From contig ALYD01000028.1 in the NCBI GenBank assembly GCA_000513555.1, positions 1-42,805 on the forward strand: a stretch of DNA of 42,805 bases, written 5' to 3'. Numbering within the stretch: position 1 is the first letter of the stretch; the number at the start of each line of letters is the position of its first letter. The position numbers and the translations under genes were made by a program. The notes under the pieces were generated by a model, which was given only the letters and a program-made list of their open reading frames with translations, was not told the DNA's origin and did no database searches. This DNA is from Lachnospiraceae bacterium JC7 (GTDB lineage Bacteria > Bacillota > Clostridia > Lachnospirales > Lachnospiraceae). Below are positions 33,938 through 42,780 of this stretch, in pieces.

Positions 33938-35122
33938 TCATATGATTTTTGCTTCACTTAGGATCTGCTCTGCTCTTACGTCATAGCTATGATCCTTTTT
34001 TATTTTTTCAAAGGCATGGTCTGCTATCTCCCGTCTTCTATCCGGATTTCCAAGATAGTGTTCTATCTTATCCATCAAGTCACTATGTGAATCATAGAAA
34101 ACAAAGTCTTTATCCGGCTCAAAATATCTAAAAAGATCCATCTGATAATTACTGATCATAAATGCATGACACCCCATGATATCAAAGCATCTTAATGGTA
34201 TACCATTCTGTATGCTTCTAAGAGTAATATTCAGATTGATATCGGAGCATTTAAAAACATATGGCATCATTTCATAGTACTGTGCTATACCATGATTCCG
34301 TATTCCATCTGCCCTTACAGTTTCATCCTTTGTATAAAGATCCACCGGCCACTTCCCAGCGATACGTTTTAATATCTCAAGTCTCTCTATTCCGGTGATA
34401 TGCCTGTTTATAACATAATCGGCGTACATGTATTCCTTAGTCTCTGCTCCATCCTTATTAGGTTCCATGGGCAGAGCCTCATACATTGACTCAAGTATAT
34501 CTGCATTCAGACTCTTTTGAATGAAATTATAACCCTGAACCTGCATCTGGGATCTCATGAGCCCTTCCAGATATCCTTTGGTATAACTGTCAAGCTTTGG
34601 AACCATCCGACTATAAAAGTTATGTTCCTCCGTATAAAGAGATCCGACAAAACTTATCTCAGAACGATACTTTTTCCTTTCCTCTTCACTTATCCTGATT
34701 TCGGAAAGCCGCCTTACATTGACCGCCAGCGGCATGAAATGAACTGTTTTGATACCATGGGATGCAAAATCTTCATACATTTTCGAATCAAACAGGAAAA
34801 CTTCATTACAACTGTTTATGATGGTGTATGAATAAAGGGCAATATGCGGATTATCATATACCCAGGAAATGTATTTTAATCCGGCTTTCTGACACACCTT
34901 TGATACCAATGGATAATAATTAAAGGAAAAAACAAAATCCGGACTTTCTCTTTTTATAGCCTGAAACATGTCCTCTTCTTTCAAAGGATCGTTTCTTTCT
35001 CCATGATTTTCAAAATCATAGTAAAAAATCTCTGTCCTTTGCCCCTGATGTGAGATCCTCATAAGTGCATCAGCGAAGTCTGCATTACCGAAACTGCTGA
35101 TATTTATAAAAAAAACTTTCAT
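33938..35122 (-). CDS. CgeB/DUF3880-type glycosyltransferase
   Basis: This 394-residue protein has a GT-B-like layout. The N-terminal domain has FVFSFNYYPLVSKVCQKAGL and ISWVYDNPHIALYS, typical of DUF3880. The C-terminal CgeB-type domain contains CSDINLNITLRSIQNGIPLR, CFDIMGCHAFMISNY and a final helix pair. It is paralogous to the gene immediately upstream and more distantly to 11649-12821. Its ATG overlaps the preceding stop codon by one base (TAATG), indicating translational coupling. It is the last gene of the minus-strand set downstream of flagellin. A role in glycosylating flagellin or a co-exported surface protein is inferred from location. Confidence 0.78.
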   Translation of the reverse strand: MKVFFINISSFGNADFADALMRISHQGQRTEIFYYDFENHGERNDPLKEEDMFQAIKRESPDFVFSFNYYPLVSKVCQKAGLKYISWVYDNPHIALYSYTIINSCNEVFLFDSKMYEDFASHGIKTVHFMPLAVNVRRLSEIRISEEERKKYRSEISFVGSLYTEEHNFYSRMVPKLDSYTKGYLEGLMRSQMQVQGYNFIQKSLNADILESMYEALPMEPNKDGAETKEYMYADYVINRHITGIERLEILKRIAGKWPVDLYTKDETVRADGIRNHGIAQYYEMMPYVFKCSDINLNITLRSIQNGIPLRCFDIMGCHAFMISNYQMDLFRYFEPDKDFVFYDSHSDLMDKIEHYLGNPDRRREIADHAFEKIKKDHSYDVRAEQILSEAKII

Positions 35123-36273
35123 TACTGTTTCACCACCGTTTCTATGATGGCAGTAAGTCTGTCCTCATATCTGAACTCCGATTTTACCTTTTCATAGCCC
35201 GCCATCTTTATTCTTTCTCTGATGTCATCATGCTTAAGATAAAACTGAGCCTTGACTACCGCATCTTCAACAGAATCATAGAGCACTAATTCCTCATCAT
35301 TCTTGAAATAATAAGCAAGCTCCGCCGTATAACCCGAAAGAAGAAAGCCACCCGAACTCATTATATCCAAAGCTCTTTGTGGAATCGCAGACCAGACTGC
35401 CCTGAATGGAGGGTTCAGATTTATCTTTGTTTTTCTGAAAGCACCCGGCATCTCTTTGTAGTAATCCACCTTAGGGAGTACATGAAGACTCTTCATAACA
35501 TCTTTCTCTTTTATGTCCATTCCTTCTGTGAAAAGAGCAGTATTAAAACGTTTGCTCATCATGGCCATGAGAGACAGTCTGTCTAGATAAGTCATATAAG
35601 CCGCCAGAGAATATGAAATCTGTTCCGGTGAAAGCTTTATGCCTGTTTTTTCATTGATACTTTTTACCTCTTCCTTTCTCTCCCTGAGGAGATCCAGTAT
35701 AAAATAACTTCCGTAGATACCCCTCTGGGCACTCATGATTCCATCAAGAAATCCTATATAGTACTTGTCCAGTCTGTCTTTCAGAAGCGGATAAGTTGCT
35801 TTATACAGATTTCCTATGAGAGAAACATCAAAAAGATAATCTTCTCTTACAGACGGGGTAAATCTCTCATGAAACACTGATGCCAAAGGAAGGTAGTATA
35901 CGGTTTCAAATCCCATATTCCTGTACTTTTGATACTCACCATGATCGAAAATAAAAATATGATTTGTCGGAAGTTCCATGGTATCTGTTCCTGGCAGATC
36001 CATGGGAGTATCATAGGTCCAGGCCACGTATTTTACATTGCTCTTATAACATGCTCTCGAAACTATAGGATTGTAATTAACTGTAAAAACAAACTCAGGA
36101 TCCATACTCAGTATATCTTTTGAAAGCCTGTCTTCCAGTTCCGGATCTGTGAACTTATCCTCCGGACTTTCATAATCCTTCAGAATCACTTTATACCCCA
36201 GTTTCTCAAACCCGTGCCACACACATCTCGTTGTATAATATTTAAACAGATTACATATAAATATTTTCTTCAT
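35122..36273 (-). CDS. CgeB/DUF3880-type glycosyltransferase
   Basis: This 383-residue paralogue of the next gene has matching landmarks: FVFTVNYNPIVSRACYKSNV (about 60-79), YVAWTYDTPMDLPG, and a C-terminal part with KTKINLNPPFRAVWSAIPQR, ALDIMSSGGFLLSGY and a final ELVLYDSVEDA segment. Its start codon overlaps the stop codon of the upstream glycosyltransferase gene by four bases (ATGA), and its end overlaps the next start, so three genes are tightly coupled. Donor and acceptor are unknown. Confidence 0.78.
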   Translation of the reverse strand: MKKIFICNLFKYYTTRCVWHGFEKLGYKVILKDYESPEDKFTDPELEDRLSKDILSMDPEFVFTVNYNPIVSRACYKSNVKYVAWTYDTPMDLPGTDTMELPTNHIFIFDHGEYQKYRNMGFETVYYLPLASVFHERFTPSVREDYLFDVSLIGNLYKATYPLLKDRLDKYYIGFLDGIMSAQRGIYGSYFILDLLRERKEEVKSINEKTGIKLSPEQISYSLAAYMTYLDRLSLMAMMSKRFNTALFTEGMDIKEKDVMKSLHVLPKVDYYKEMPGAFRKTKINLNPPFRAVWSAIPQRALDIMSSGGFLLSGYTAELAYYFKNDEELVLYDSVEDAVVKAQFYLKHDDIRERIKMAGYEKVKSEFRYEDRLTAIIETVVKQ

Positions 36274-37538
36274 AACAGATATTCACTCATACCTTCATAA
36301 GCAACAGCATCCGCAGCAGCCATGAGCAATCCCTTGTCCTTTTCATTTTTAAGATCATATATCTTTGACAGATAGGGCATCACATCCTTTACCGGAACCT
36401 GATCTGTACCGTTCCCCTTAAATGCACGCAGAAGCACCACTAGTCCACTGACAGAATACTTATTTACAGAAATAAGAGCCGATGCATATTTCACAGCACT
36501 CTTTATATCCCCTGTCTTTAAACTTCCTTCCCCTAGCATTTCATATATTGAATTAACATTCTGCATGGCATTCTGAGACTTATTTAAAGTTCCGTACTTT
36601 TCGAGTCTGTCCAATGCTTCCCTGAGACATTCCATCGCCTCTCCGTAAAACTTCGCATCATACAGACATCTACCCATGATATACGGGATATCCGCATTTT
36701 CCTTTATCCGCTGAACTGCACGATCATATGCAGCCAAAATAGTTCCCGCATCCTTATCCTGCTGCAGGAGCGCATATATGTGATAGAGAAAAGCATTGGC
36801 AGCATCAACATCTGTGCCTGAGATCTCCACCGGGAGATGCTCTATATACACCGCATATGCCTTCTCTGCTTCAGGATACATCTCCCTCCCGTAATACTCA
36901 TTTCCCAAATGAAGGTACATCTCATAATTCTCAGGATAATCCTCTATATCCTTCAAGATCAGATTCAGATTTCTGTTGCTCTTCTGTTTTTCCTTTCCTG
37001 TCTCACCCGCATATCCAGTATGCCAGATAGTAAGCTCCTGAGTCGCATCAAGTACCCTTATATTATGTCCATCACTGTGGACCAGCTGTTCGTGTATACG
37101 CCTTTTGTATCTTAGATCACTTAGATTCTTGAATATGCGGATATGAGAAGCACTGGTTCCTACATTACCATGTTCATCCAGATTAACCAGCAGGGTAAAT
37201 ATTCCCTCACCGCCATTCTCTTCGGTTTCTCTTATGTAATCCATAAGTTTTCCCGCATCCTCACTGTTGAAGTACTCGTCCGCATCGAGAAATGCGATCC
37301 AGTTTCCGCTGCACTTTTCTATCGCATAGTTTTTTGCTGCAGAAAAATCGTCTATCCAATCAAAATGATAGACCCTGGCTCCCATCTTTTCCGCCAGCTC
37401 TACAGTCCTGTCTGTAGAACCGGTATCCACAACTATTTGTTCTGTTACAATGTCTTTACCCCATCTCAGAGCCCTCTCTATATTTTTTTCTTCGTTTTTC
37501 ACTATCATGGCCTGAGAAAGCCTTATCTTTTCTTTCAT
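36270..37538 (-). CDS. GT2 glycosyltransferase with C-terminal TPR-like repeats
   Basis: This 422-residue cytoplasmic enzyme has an N-terminal GT-A domain (about 1-230) with MIVKNEEKNIERAL, VVDTGSTDRTVELAEKMGAR, FSAAKNYAIEKCSG and the metal-binding FLDADEYF (DxD). The C-terminal half (about 215-420) consists of helical hairpins with TPR character (YEMYLHLGNEYYGREMYPEA). Such fusions are known among enzymes that modify peptides and flagellins, where the repeats hold the protein acceptor. The ATG at 37538 is chosen because AGAGGAC precedes it; an in-frame start at 37595 is weaker. Its N-terminal domain is nearly identical to that of the gene at 37602-38900. Confidence 0.85.
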   Translation of the reverse strand: MKEKIRLSQAMIVKNEEKNIERALRWGKDIVTEQIVVDTGSTDRTVELAEKMGARVYHFDWIDDFSAAKNYAIEKCSGNWIAFLDADEYFNSEDAGKLMDYIRETEENGGEGIFTLLVNLDEHGNVGTSASHIRIFKNLSDLRYKRRIHEQLVHSDGHNIRVLDATQELTIWHTGYAGETGKEKQKSNRNLNLILKDIEDYPENYEMYLHLGNEYYGREMYPEAEKAYAVYIEHLPVEISGTDVDAANAFLYHIYALLQQDKDAGTILAAYDRAVQRIKENADIPYIMGRCLYDAKFYGEAMECLREALDRLEKYGTLNKSQNAMQNVNSIYEMLGEGSLKTGDIKSAVKYASALISVNKYSVSGLVVLLRAFKGNGTDQVPVKDVMPYLSKIYDLKNEKDKGLLMAAADAVAYEGMSEYLL

Positions 37539-37601
37539 CAAAAGTCCTCTTGATCTGGTATCGATCTTAAATCCAGGATTACAGAAAATCTCCATGGCCT
37601 T

Positions 37602-38900
37602 TTAAAAGTTTTCCAGTATTTTTTTCTCAGCTTCACTGCATGTATCCTTGATCTGACCGGAAAGCTCCTTCAGTCCGAGTCTCATCCCGAGAACATATAT
37701 AAAGGCCTTATCTTTGATATTGTCAAAATCATATATCTTCTTTAGCAGCACCAGCTCCTCAGCTATTCCATAACCTGACATTCCAGCCATATCCGCATCT
37801 CTTACGGATAGAAGCATGATCCTTATGGTTTCCGTATTGAATTTATCTATCTTTAAAACCAGAAGTGCGGTTTTAATGGCAGAATCATAATCCTTGCCCC
37901 GATAATAGGCATTGGCAAGTTTAATATGTATTTCCAAAAGGTGTGAATCAACATAATCAGACTTTAGGTACGCTCCGAATTCATCATACAGGTCCAAAGA
38001 CTCCCTGTAATAGGATGCCGCCTCAGGATAATGCTGATACCTGTAGAAATGATCAGCCACCATGCATGAAAAATCCGCATCATGTGGAAGTATACGCCGC
38101 GCAAAATCATAAACCCTCAGAAGCTCGTCGCTGCGATAATTATATCCCCCAAGTATGATAAGAAGGTTTCTCAAAGTATTTCCGCGTCTTCCCGATTCAT
38201 CACTTGAAGAAGTATCCATCAGGTCCATCGCCTTTAGATACAGCGCTTCCGCCTTTTCATAGTTCTGCTCACCGGCATATATATCTCCAAGATAGCCATA
38301 GTTATCGGCATTGTCAGGGCTCTCATCTATTTCCTTCTTAAGCATAAGCTTATAGGCTTCATCCTTTTTTTTATCCGCATGGCTCGACTCACTGTAACCT
38401 GTATGAAAGATACTGAGCTCCTTTGTGGCATCATATATTTTGACCTGATGATCACAGGACAGGTTTTCATGCACCCTTCCATGATACCTGATGCCCTCAT
38501 TATTCTTAAAAAATCTCGCCTGAGTCATACTGCCGATTATCTTTCCGGCATCGTTAAGATTTAGAAGCTGGGCTGCTATTACTGAGTTTCCCTTTTCTTC
38601 GGCTTTCTTTATTACATCAGGAATCCTTTCAGCATCCTCCATGAAATATTCATCCGCATCAAGAAATGCTATCCAGTCTCCACTGCACTTTTCTATCGCA
38701 TAGTTTTTTGCTGCGGAAAAGTCGTTGATCCATTCAAAGTGATATACTTTTGCTCCCATTTTTTCCGCAAGCTCCACCGTCCCGTCAGTAGAACCCGTAT
38801 CTACCACTATCTGTTCCGATACGATGCCTTTACCCCAACTTAGAGCACGTTCTATATTCTTTTCTTCATTTTTTACGATCATGGTTTGAGACAGCTTCAT
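37602..38900 (-). CDS. GT2 glycosyltransferase with C-terminal TPR-like repeats
   Basis: This 432-residue paralogue of its two neighbours starts directly in the catalytic domain (MKLSQTMIVKNEEKNIERAL), with DTGSTDGT, FSAAKNYAIEKCSGDW and FLDADEYF. TPR-like repeats follow, such as ADNYGYLGDIYAGEQNYEKA (about 196-215) and a second hairpin set near residue 330. The ribosome site is weak (GAGTG). It lies 63 bp upstream of the next gene's start. Substrate and acceptor are not evident; its position downstream of flagellin suggests flagellin modification. Confidence 0.85.
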   Translation of the reverse strand: MKLSQTMIVKNEEKNIERALSWGKGIVSEQIVVDTGSTDGTVELAEKMGAKVYHFEWINDFSAAKNYAIEKCSGDWIAFLDADEYFMEDAERIPDVIKKAEEKGNSVIAAQLLNLNDAGKIIGSMTQARFFKNNEGIRYHGRVHENLSCDHQVKIYDATKELSIFHTGYSESSHADKKKDEAYKLMLKKEIDESPDNADNYGYLGDIYAGEQNYEKAEALYLKAMDLMDTSSSDESGRRGNTLRNLLIILGGYNYRSDELLRVYDFARRILPHDADFSCMVADHFYRYQHYPEAASYYRESLDLYDEFGAYLKSDYVDSHLLEIHIKLANAYYRGKDYDSAIKTALLVLKIDKFNTETIRIMLLSVRDADMAGMSGYGIAEELVLLKKIYDFDNIKDKAFIYVLGMRLGLKELSGQIKDTCSEAEKKILENF

Positions 38901-38969
38901 ACTTGTTTCACTCTGAATATTTTTTTTCGTAACCGAGTATTGTCATACCTTTTTACAACTAAACAATAA

Positions 38970-40268
38970 CTATTCCCCGATCAGTTTTAATTCCTTCTCG
39001 TTCATGACTTTACAGATCGATCCGGAAAGCTCCGAAAATCCGGTTTCCTTTGCTGCTCTGTAAACAAGGAGTTTATCGAGACTTTCATCGAAATCATAAA
39101 TTTTCCCGAGATAATCCAGCACCATTGAGGCTGAAACACCATTTTCATAGAAAGCCTGCAATATTGTAGTGAGTGCTGTATACTCTTTTTTATTTTCTTT
39201 TAGTACACTGCTTTCTATGGACACAGCCCCTTTCGCATCCTTTAATTCGAAAAGTATCTTTCCGTATTGGGCATATGCACTGATGAGATTACTCTTCAGA
39301 TTCTCTGAATTCCACTCTCCCGGATGCTTTTCCAGCTTATCAAAAGCCTCCTTATAGTGACTGTATGCCTCTTCATAGCATTTCTTATTGTACAGATAAA
39401 CTCCCGTATAATATGAGAAATCCCCGTTGCAGGGTATCTTTTCCATAGCTTTATGATAGAGATCGTTTATTTCTTCTGCCCTGTCTTCAAGACTCAAAAG
39501 AATTATAAGCTTCGTAAAAGTATCTGCTGTCCGTGTATCTCTTTCATCGATCTCATCCGGAAGATTCGCTATAGCCTTTATGTAGAGTTCTATGGCCTTA
39601 TCTCTGCAACTCTCATCCATGGCATAATCGTCAGCCAGATACCCAAGAATCTCAGGATCATCCGGTTCTCTCTCCAGCTCAGCCTCAAGCATCCGTCTGT
39701 TCCTTCCGCTTGCACGTTTCTCTTTAAGTATCTCTTCCATGTACCCGGTATGTACGATACTGAGCTCCGATACAGCATCATAGACATTTAGACTTCCCGG
39801 ATAGGTCAAAGTCTCATGTATACGCCGTTTATATCTTAAATTCTTTATATTTTTTATGATTCGTACCTGGGTAGTTTTGTTGACCACACCGCCTTTACCA
39901 TCAATGCTTATGAGGCTTGTGTTTATGGCCGATGCACCGTTCGATTCTGCCTTCTCTATGATGGATAAGAGTTTAGATGAATCTTCCTGAGAAAAATATT
40001 CATCAGCATCAAGGATGGCTATCCAGTCTCCAGAGCACTGATCCAAAGCGAAATTTTTCGCGGCCGAAAAGTCATCTATCCATTTAAAACTGACGACCCT
40101 TGCTCCCAGTTCTTCTGCCAGTTTAACTGTTCCATCTGTGGATCCCGTATCTACCACCACCTGTTCGCAACATATTTCCCGTCCCCATGAAAGGGCAGAC
40201 CTGATATTTTTCTCTTCGTTTTTTACGATCATCGTTTGCGACAATCTGATATCTTTATTACTTTCCAT
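38970..40268 (-). CDS. GT2 glycosyltransferase with C-terminal TPR-like repeats
   Basis: This 432-residue protein is the most divergent of the three tandem GT2-TPR paralogues. The catalytic half has IRLSQTMIVKNEEKNI, VVVDTGSTDGTVKLAEELGA, FSAAKNFALDQCSGDW and ILDADEYF (DxD). The C-terminal half has helical repeats such as DPEILGYLADDYAMDESCRD (about 198-217). Its start overlaps the end of the upstream fused glycosyltransferase gene by 11 bp, so translation is probably coupled. Function as for its neighbours. Confidence 0.85.
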   Translation of the reverse strand: MESNKDIRLSQTMIVKNEEKNIRSALSWGREICCEQVVVDTGSTDGTVKLAEELGARVVSFKWIDDFSAAKNFALDQCSGDWIAILDADEYFSQEDSSKLLSIIEKAESNGASAINTSLISIDGKGGVVNKTTQVRIIKNIKNLRYKRRIHETLTYPGSLNVYDAVSELSIVHTGYMEEILKEKRASGRNRRMLEAELEREPDDPEILGYLADDYAMDESCRDKAIELYIKAIANLPDEIDERDTRTADTFTKLIILLSLEDRAEEINDLYHKAMEKIPCNGDFSYYTGVYLYNKKCYEEAYSHYKEAFDKLEKHPGEWNSENLKSNLISAYAQYGKILFELKDAKGAVSIESSVLKENKKEYTALTTILQAFYENGVSASMVLDYLGKIYDFDESLDKLLVYRAAKETGFSELSGSICKVMNEKELKLIGE

Positions 40269-41532
40269 TATCTTTGAACAGTCCTATACAGATCTTTGCC
40301 CTCCTCACATCACCACATTCCAGATATTTATGGCAGATCTCCGACATAATACGTTTGATCTGACTGAAACCGGAATAAGGATTGCTAAGTATTATTCCGA
40401 GAAAATAGGGTGATACTGTGTCTCTAGTGAGGTATGAAAACGCCTCTTCCATGAGTTCCCCCGGCACATCCATCTCTATTCTTCTCAACATCATCTGACA
40501 TTTCACATACTTATGTTTAAGTGCTTCAATATCCTTCATATCTGAAAATGTCGGAGTTATTCCATCCTCAATTTCTTTCGCAAGAGCCACAAGTGTATGA
40601 TGTACACGCCTTAAATCTACGCTTATCCTGTATATAGCAAAGGGTGTTACACTTTCTTCAAAATAGGCTCCAAGTCTCATGAGTCCATCTTTATCTCTGT
40701 TTCTCAGATACTCATCCGTAAGATCAAGTATCCTTTTTATCTCTGTCTTGAACTCGGAAGAAAGATCCGACAACATCACATACTGGCTGATCCTCTCCTT
40801 TGATCCCTCTTCTCTTTTAAGATTCTTTTTCTTATCTTTTCTTTCTATGTCATAATTCTTCAGATCTTCACCGTATTCTTCCCGGAAGATCTTTCTGTAT
40901 TTCTCAAATTCATACAATGTGGATGTCATGTCATCGGCATGAAAGCACCACTCTATTCCCTTTTGATCCGGCACCACCACTCTGTAATCAAGTCTGTGAA
41001 ATTCCATGGACTGAGAAAGGTCATAAAAGTCCCATGCATCAAATATATCCTCTCTCCAGGGGATATCATACTGAGTTGCCATGATAAATCCGTCTATCGC
41101 TTCCACATCATAAATATAGTCTCCGTCGTCTATTTTATTGGAGATATATCTTTCCAGGCTCCTGTTGTAATTATATCCGACATACTTGTTCAGATCGAAC
41201 GACAGAAGAGCATCATCCTCGAGATGTACATTACCACCCATTCCGATCATGCCTATATCATCATCACTTTCAAATATCTTCAGGATGTTATACAGGAAAT
41301 AACGGTTCAGTATCATGGTATCATGATGCAGATATATCTTATATTTGGCAGGTGAAGCATTCATGGCGGCATTATATGCTTCTGCTATGGAATTTGCTCC
41401 TTCTATGGTAATTAAATCTATTGTGTACCCCTCAGGTATCTCAAGCAATGAAATGTATACCGCGCACTCATCAAGATACTGTTTGTTGTTGGTACATATA
41501 ATAAAACAAAACTGATTATTATCTGAAATCAT
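40258..41532 (-). CDS. Fused StrF-like glycosyltransferase and helical partner domain
   Basis: In this 424-residue protein, residues 1-235 form a StrF-like GT-A domain (QFCFIICTN, KYKIYLHHDTMILN, IGMIGMGG, IPWREDIFDAWDFYDLSQSM), closely matching the stand-alone enzyme at 33205-33876. A charged linker (about 232-250, lysine/glutamate-rich) joins it to a helical domain (250-424) homologous to the stand-alone protein at 32588-33187. In the plus-strand locus the helical gene comes first; here it is the C-terminal half. GGGG six bases upstream supports the ATG. It is the first gene after flagellin in the minus-strand set, separated from it by a strong terminator, so expression may depend on read-through or a separate promoter. 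Confidence 0.8.
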   Translation of the reverse strand: MISDNNQFCFIICTNNKQYLDECAVYISLLEIPEGYTIDLITIEGANSIAEAYNAAMNASPAKYKIYLHHDTMILNRYFLYNILKIFESDDDIGMIGMGGNVHLEDDALLSFDLNKYVGYNYNRSLERYISNKIDDGDYIYDVEAIDGFIMATQYDIPWREDIFDAWDFYDLSQSMEFHRLDYRVVVPDQKGIEWCFHADDMTSTLYEFEKYRKIFREEYGEDLKNYDIERKDKKKNLKREEGSKERISQYVMLSDLSSEFKTEIKRILDLTDEYLRNRDKDGLMRLGAYFEESVTPFAIYRISVDLRRVHHTLVALAKEIEDGITPTFSDMKDIEALKHKYVKCQMMLRRIEMDVPGELMEEAFSYLTRDTVSPYFLGIILSNPYSGFSQIKRIMSEICHKYLECGDVRRAKICIGLFKDNGK

Positions 41533-41554
41533 TTATATCCCCACTTATCTACTT

Positions 41555-41588
41555 AAAAAAGGTGAAGAAGCAACCGCTTCTCCACCTT
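41555..41588 (-). terminator. Intrinsic terminator of the flagellin gene
   Basis: AAGGTGAAGAAGC (41559-41571) pairs with GCTTCTCCACCTT (41576-41588), with one mismatch near the middle, and a T-run follows on the minus strand. It would limit transcription of the glycosyltransferase genes relative to flagellin. Confidence 0.88.
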
Positions 41589-41604
41589 CGAATTTGCAAT
41601 GATC

Positions 41605-42471
41605 TTATCCCTGAAGGAGTGAAAGTACACCCTGTGGCTGCTGGTTTGCCTGTGCGAGCATCGCCTGTGCTGCCTGATTAAGAATATTGTTCTTGGTATA
41701 TGCCGAAATCTCCTTCGCCATATCAGTATCACGGATTCTTGATTCAGCAGAAGTCGTATTCTCATTGTTGACCTTCAGGTTATTGATGGTATGTTCGAGT
41801 CTGTTCTGCTTGGCACCAAGCTGAGCTCTGTACTTAGAAACCTGATTCACAGCTGCTTTGATAGCCTCTATAGCTGAGTTTGCAGATGAAACCGTCGATA
41901 CACTGATAGCACATATCTTAAGAGTTGAAGTTCCGAGAGCTGATGTCTGCATGGTAGAACCGCGAAGCTTCAGAATTTCTGCTGATGTGGTACCGATCTG
42001 GAACTGCTTTGTATTCTGATTTGTCAGAATATTGATACCATTATATTCTGTAGCAGATGCGATACGGTTTATTTCCAGACAAAGCTCATCAATCTCCGCC
42101 TGAAGGTTATCTCTCGCAGTTGTATCTCCCTGCGCAGCGCCACCGATCTTATCACCTATGGTCGCATAGGTACCGTTTGCAGCCTGCATAGCAAGCGTTG
42201 TCATTCTTTCAAGCATCTGGTGAGTCTCTGTCAGCGCACCTTCTGCAGTCTGGATAAGTCCGATTGCGTCGTTTGCATTATCCTCTGCCTGATTAAGGGC
42301 ATTGATCTTGTTTCTCATTGATTCAGAAATAGCAAGACCTGCTGCATCGTCTCCTGCCTTGTTGATCTTGTAGCCGGATGACAGTTTCTCTAAGTTCTTG
42401 TTCAATGCACCTTCATTTGTGGAATAGTTTCTGTAAGAATTAATCGCAGCGATGTTATGCTGTATAACCAT
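41605..42471 (-). CDS. Flagellin
   Basis: This 288-residue filament subunit is exported through the flagellar apparatus. The conserved D0/D1 N-terminus (VIQHNIAAINSYRNYSTNEG, KLSSGYKINKAGDDAAGLAI) and C-terminus (TDMAKEISAYTKNNILNQAA, ending GVLSLLQG) are intact. The variable centre is very short, as in many Clostridia. Two cysteines (in DELCLEINRI and LKICAIS) are unusual for flagellins. GGAGG five bases before the ATG gives a strong ribosome site. A SigD-like -10 box lies about 100 bp upstream. The adjacent glycosyltransferases probably modify this protein or its neighbour flagellin. Confidence 0.96.
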   Translation of the reverse strand: MVIQHNIAAINSYRNYSTNEGALNKNLEKLSSGYKINKAGDDAAGLAISESMRNKINALNQAEDNANDAIGLIQTAEGALTETHQMLERMTTLAMQAANGTYATIGDKIGGAAQGDTTARDNLQAEIDELCLEINRIASATEYNGINILTNQNTKQFQIGTTSAEILKLRGSTMQTSALGTSTLKICAISVSTVSSANSAIEAIKAAVNQVSKYRAQLGAKQNRLEHTINNLKVNNENTTSAESRIRDTDMAKEISAYTKNNILNQAAQAMLAQANQQPQGVLSLLQG

Positions 42472-42572
42472 AAAATCCTCCTATTTTTCGGTATACGGAA
42501 CATCCCTGTTCAAAAATTCAATCCTTTAATATAATCACCGATCACTCAATGTTTTAATTTACCTATACTTTT

Positions 42573-42580
42573 TAATCGGC
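42573..42580 (-). promoter_or_regulatory. SigD-like -10 box upstream of flagellin
   Basis: GCCGATTA on the minus strand is a seven-of-eight match to the SigD -10 consensus, about 100 bp before the flagellin ATG. The expected -35 position reads TTAT at 15 bases, a poor match, so only the -10 is claimed. The 42472-42780 gap holds this box, the terminator of the upstream flagellin and no coding sequence. Confidence 0.45.
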
Positions 42581-42708
42581 TGAAAATAACTAAAAATAAG
42601 ATTATATGAGTTAAAAATGAAAACTTTCTTAATCAAGTATAATCTGATCTCGAGTGTACTCTTAGCAGGAGGATTCGCTATCAACAAATAGACTCTCGTC
42701 ATAATATG

Positions 42709-42733
42709 AAAAGGAAGGGCCGAAGCCCTTCCT
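42709..42733 (-). terminator. Intrinsic terminator of the upstream flagellin gene
   Basis: AGGAAGGGC (42712-42720) and GCCCTTCCT (42725-42733) pair perfectly around a CGAA loop (TTCG on the minus strand). On the minus strand TTTT follows the stem. Confidence 0.88.
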
Positions 42734-42780
42734 CTGTAAACTTGTAAATTTCTGTCTGAAATCCAACCTGCCTGAGAAAA

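Noticed and set aside
36270..40268. CRISPR-like or tandem DNA repeat in the triple glycosyltransferase region
   Set aside because: The repeated sequence is explained by paralogous coding regions over a kilobase apart, with no short regular repeat-spacer pattern.
40138..40413. Plus-strand open frames opposite the GT2-TPR and fused glycosyltransferase genes
   Set aside because: They are antisense shadows without ribosome sites; the minus-strand frames carry intact catalytic motifs.
33938..41532. Horizontally acquired island bounded by mobile elements
   Set aside because: Glycosylation loci are often transferred, but I saw no integrase, transposase, tRNA end or flanking direct repeats, and codon use resembles the neighbours.
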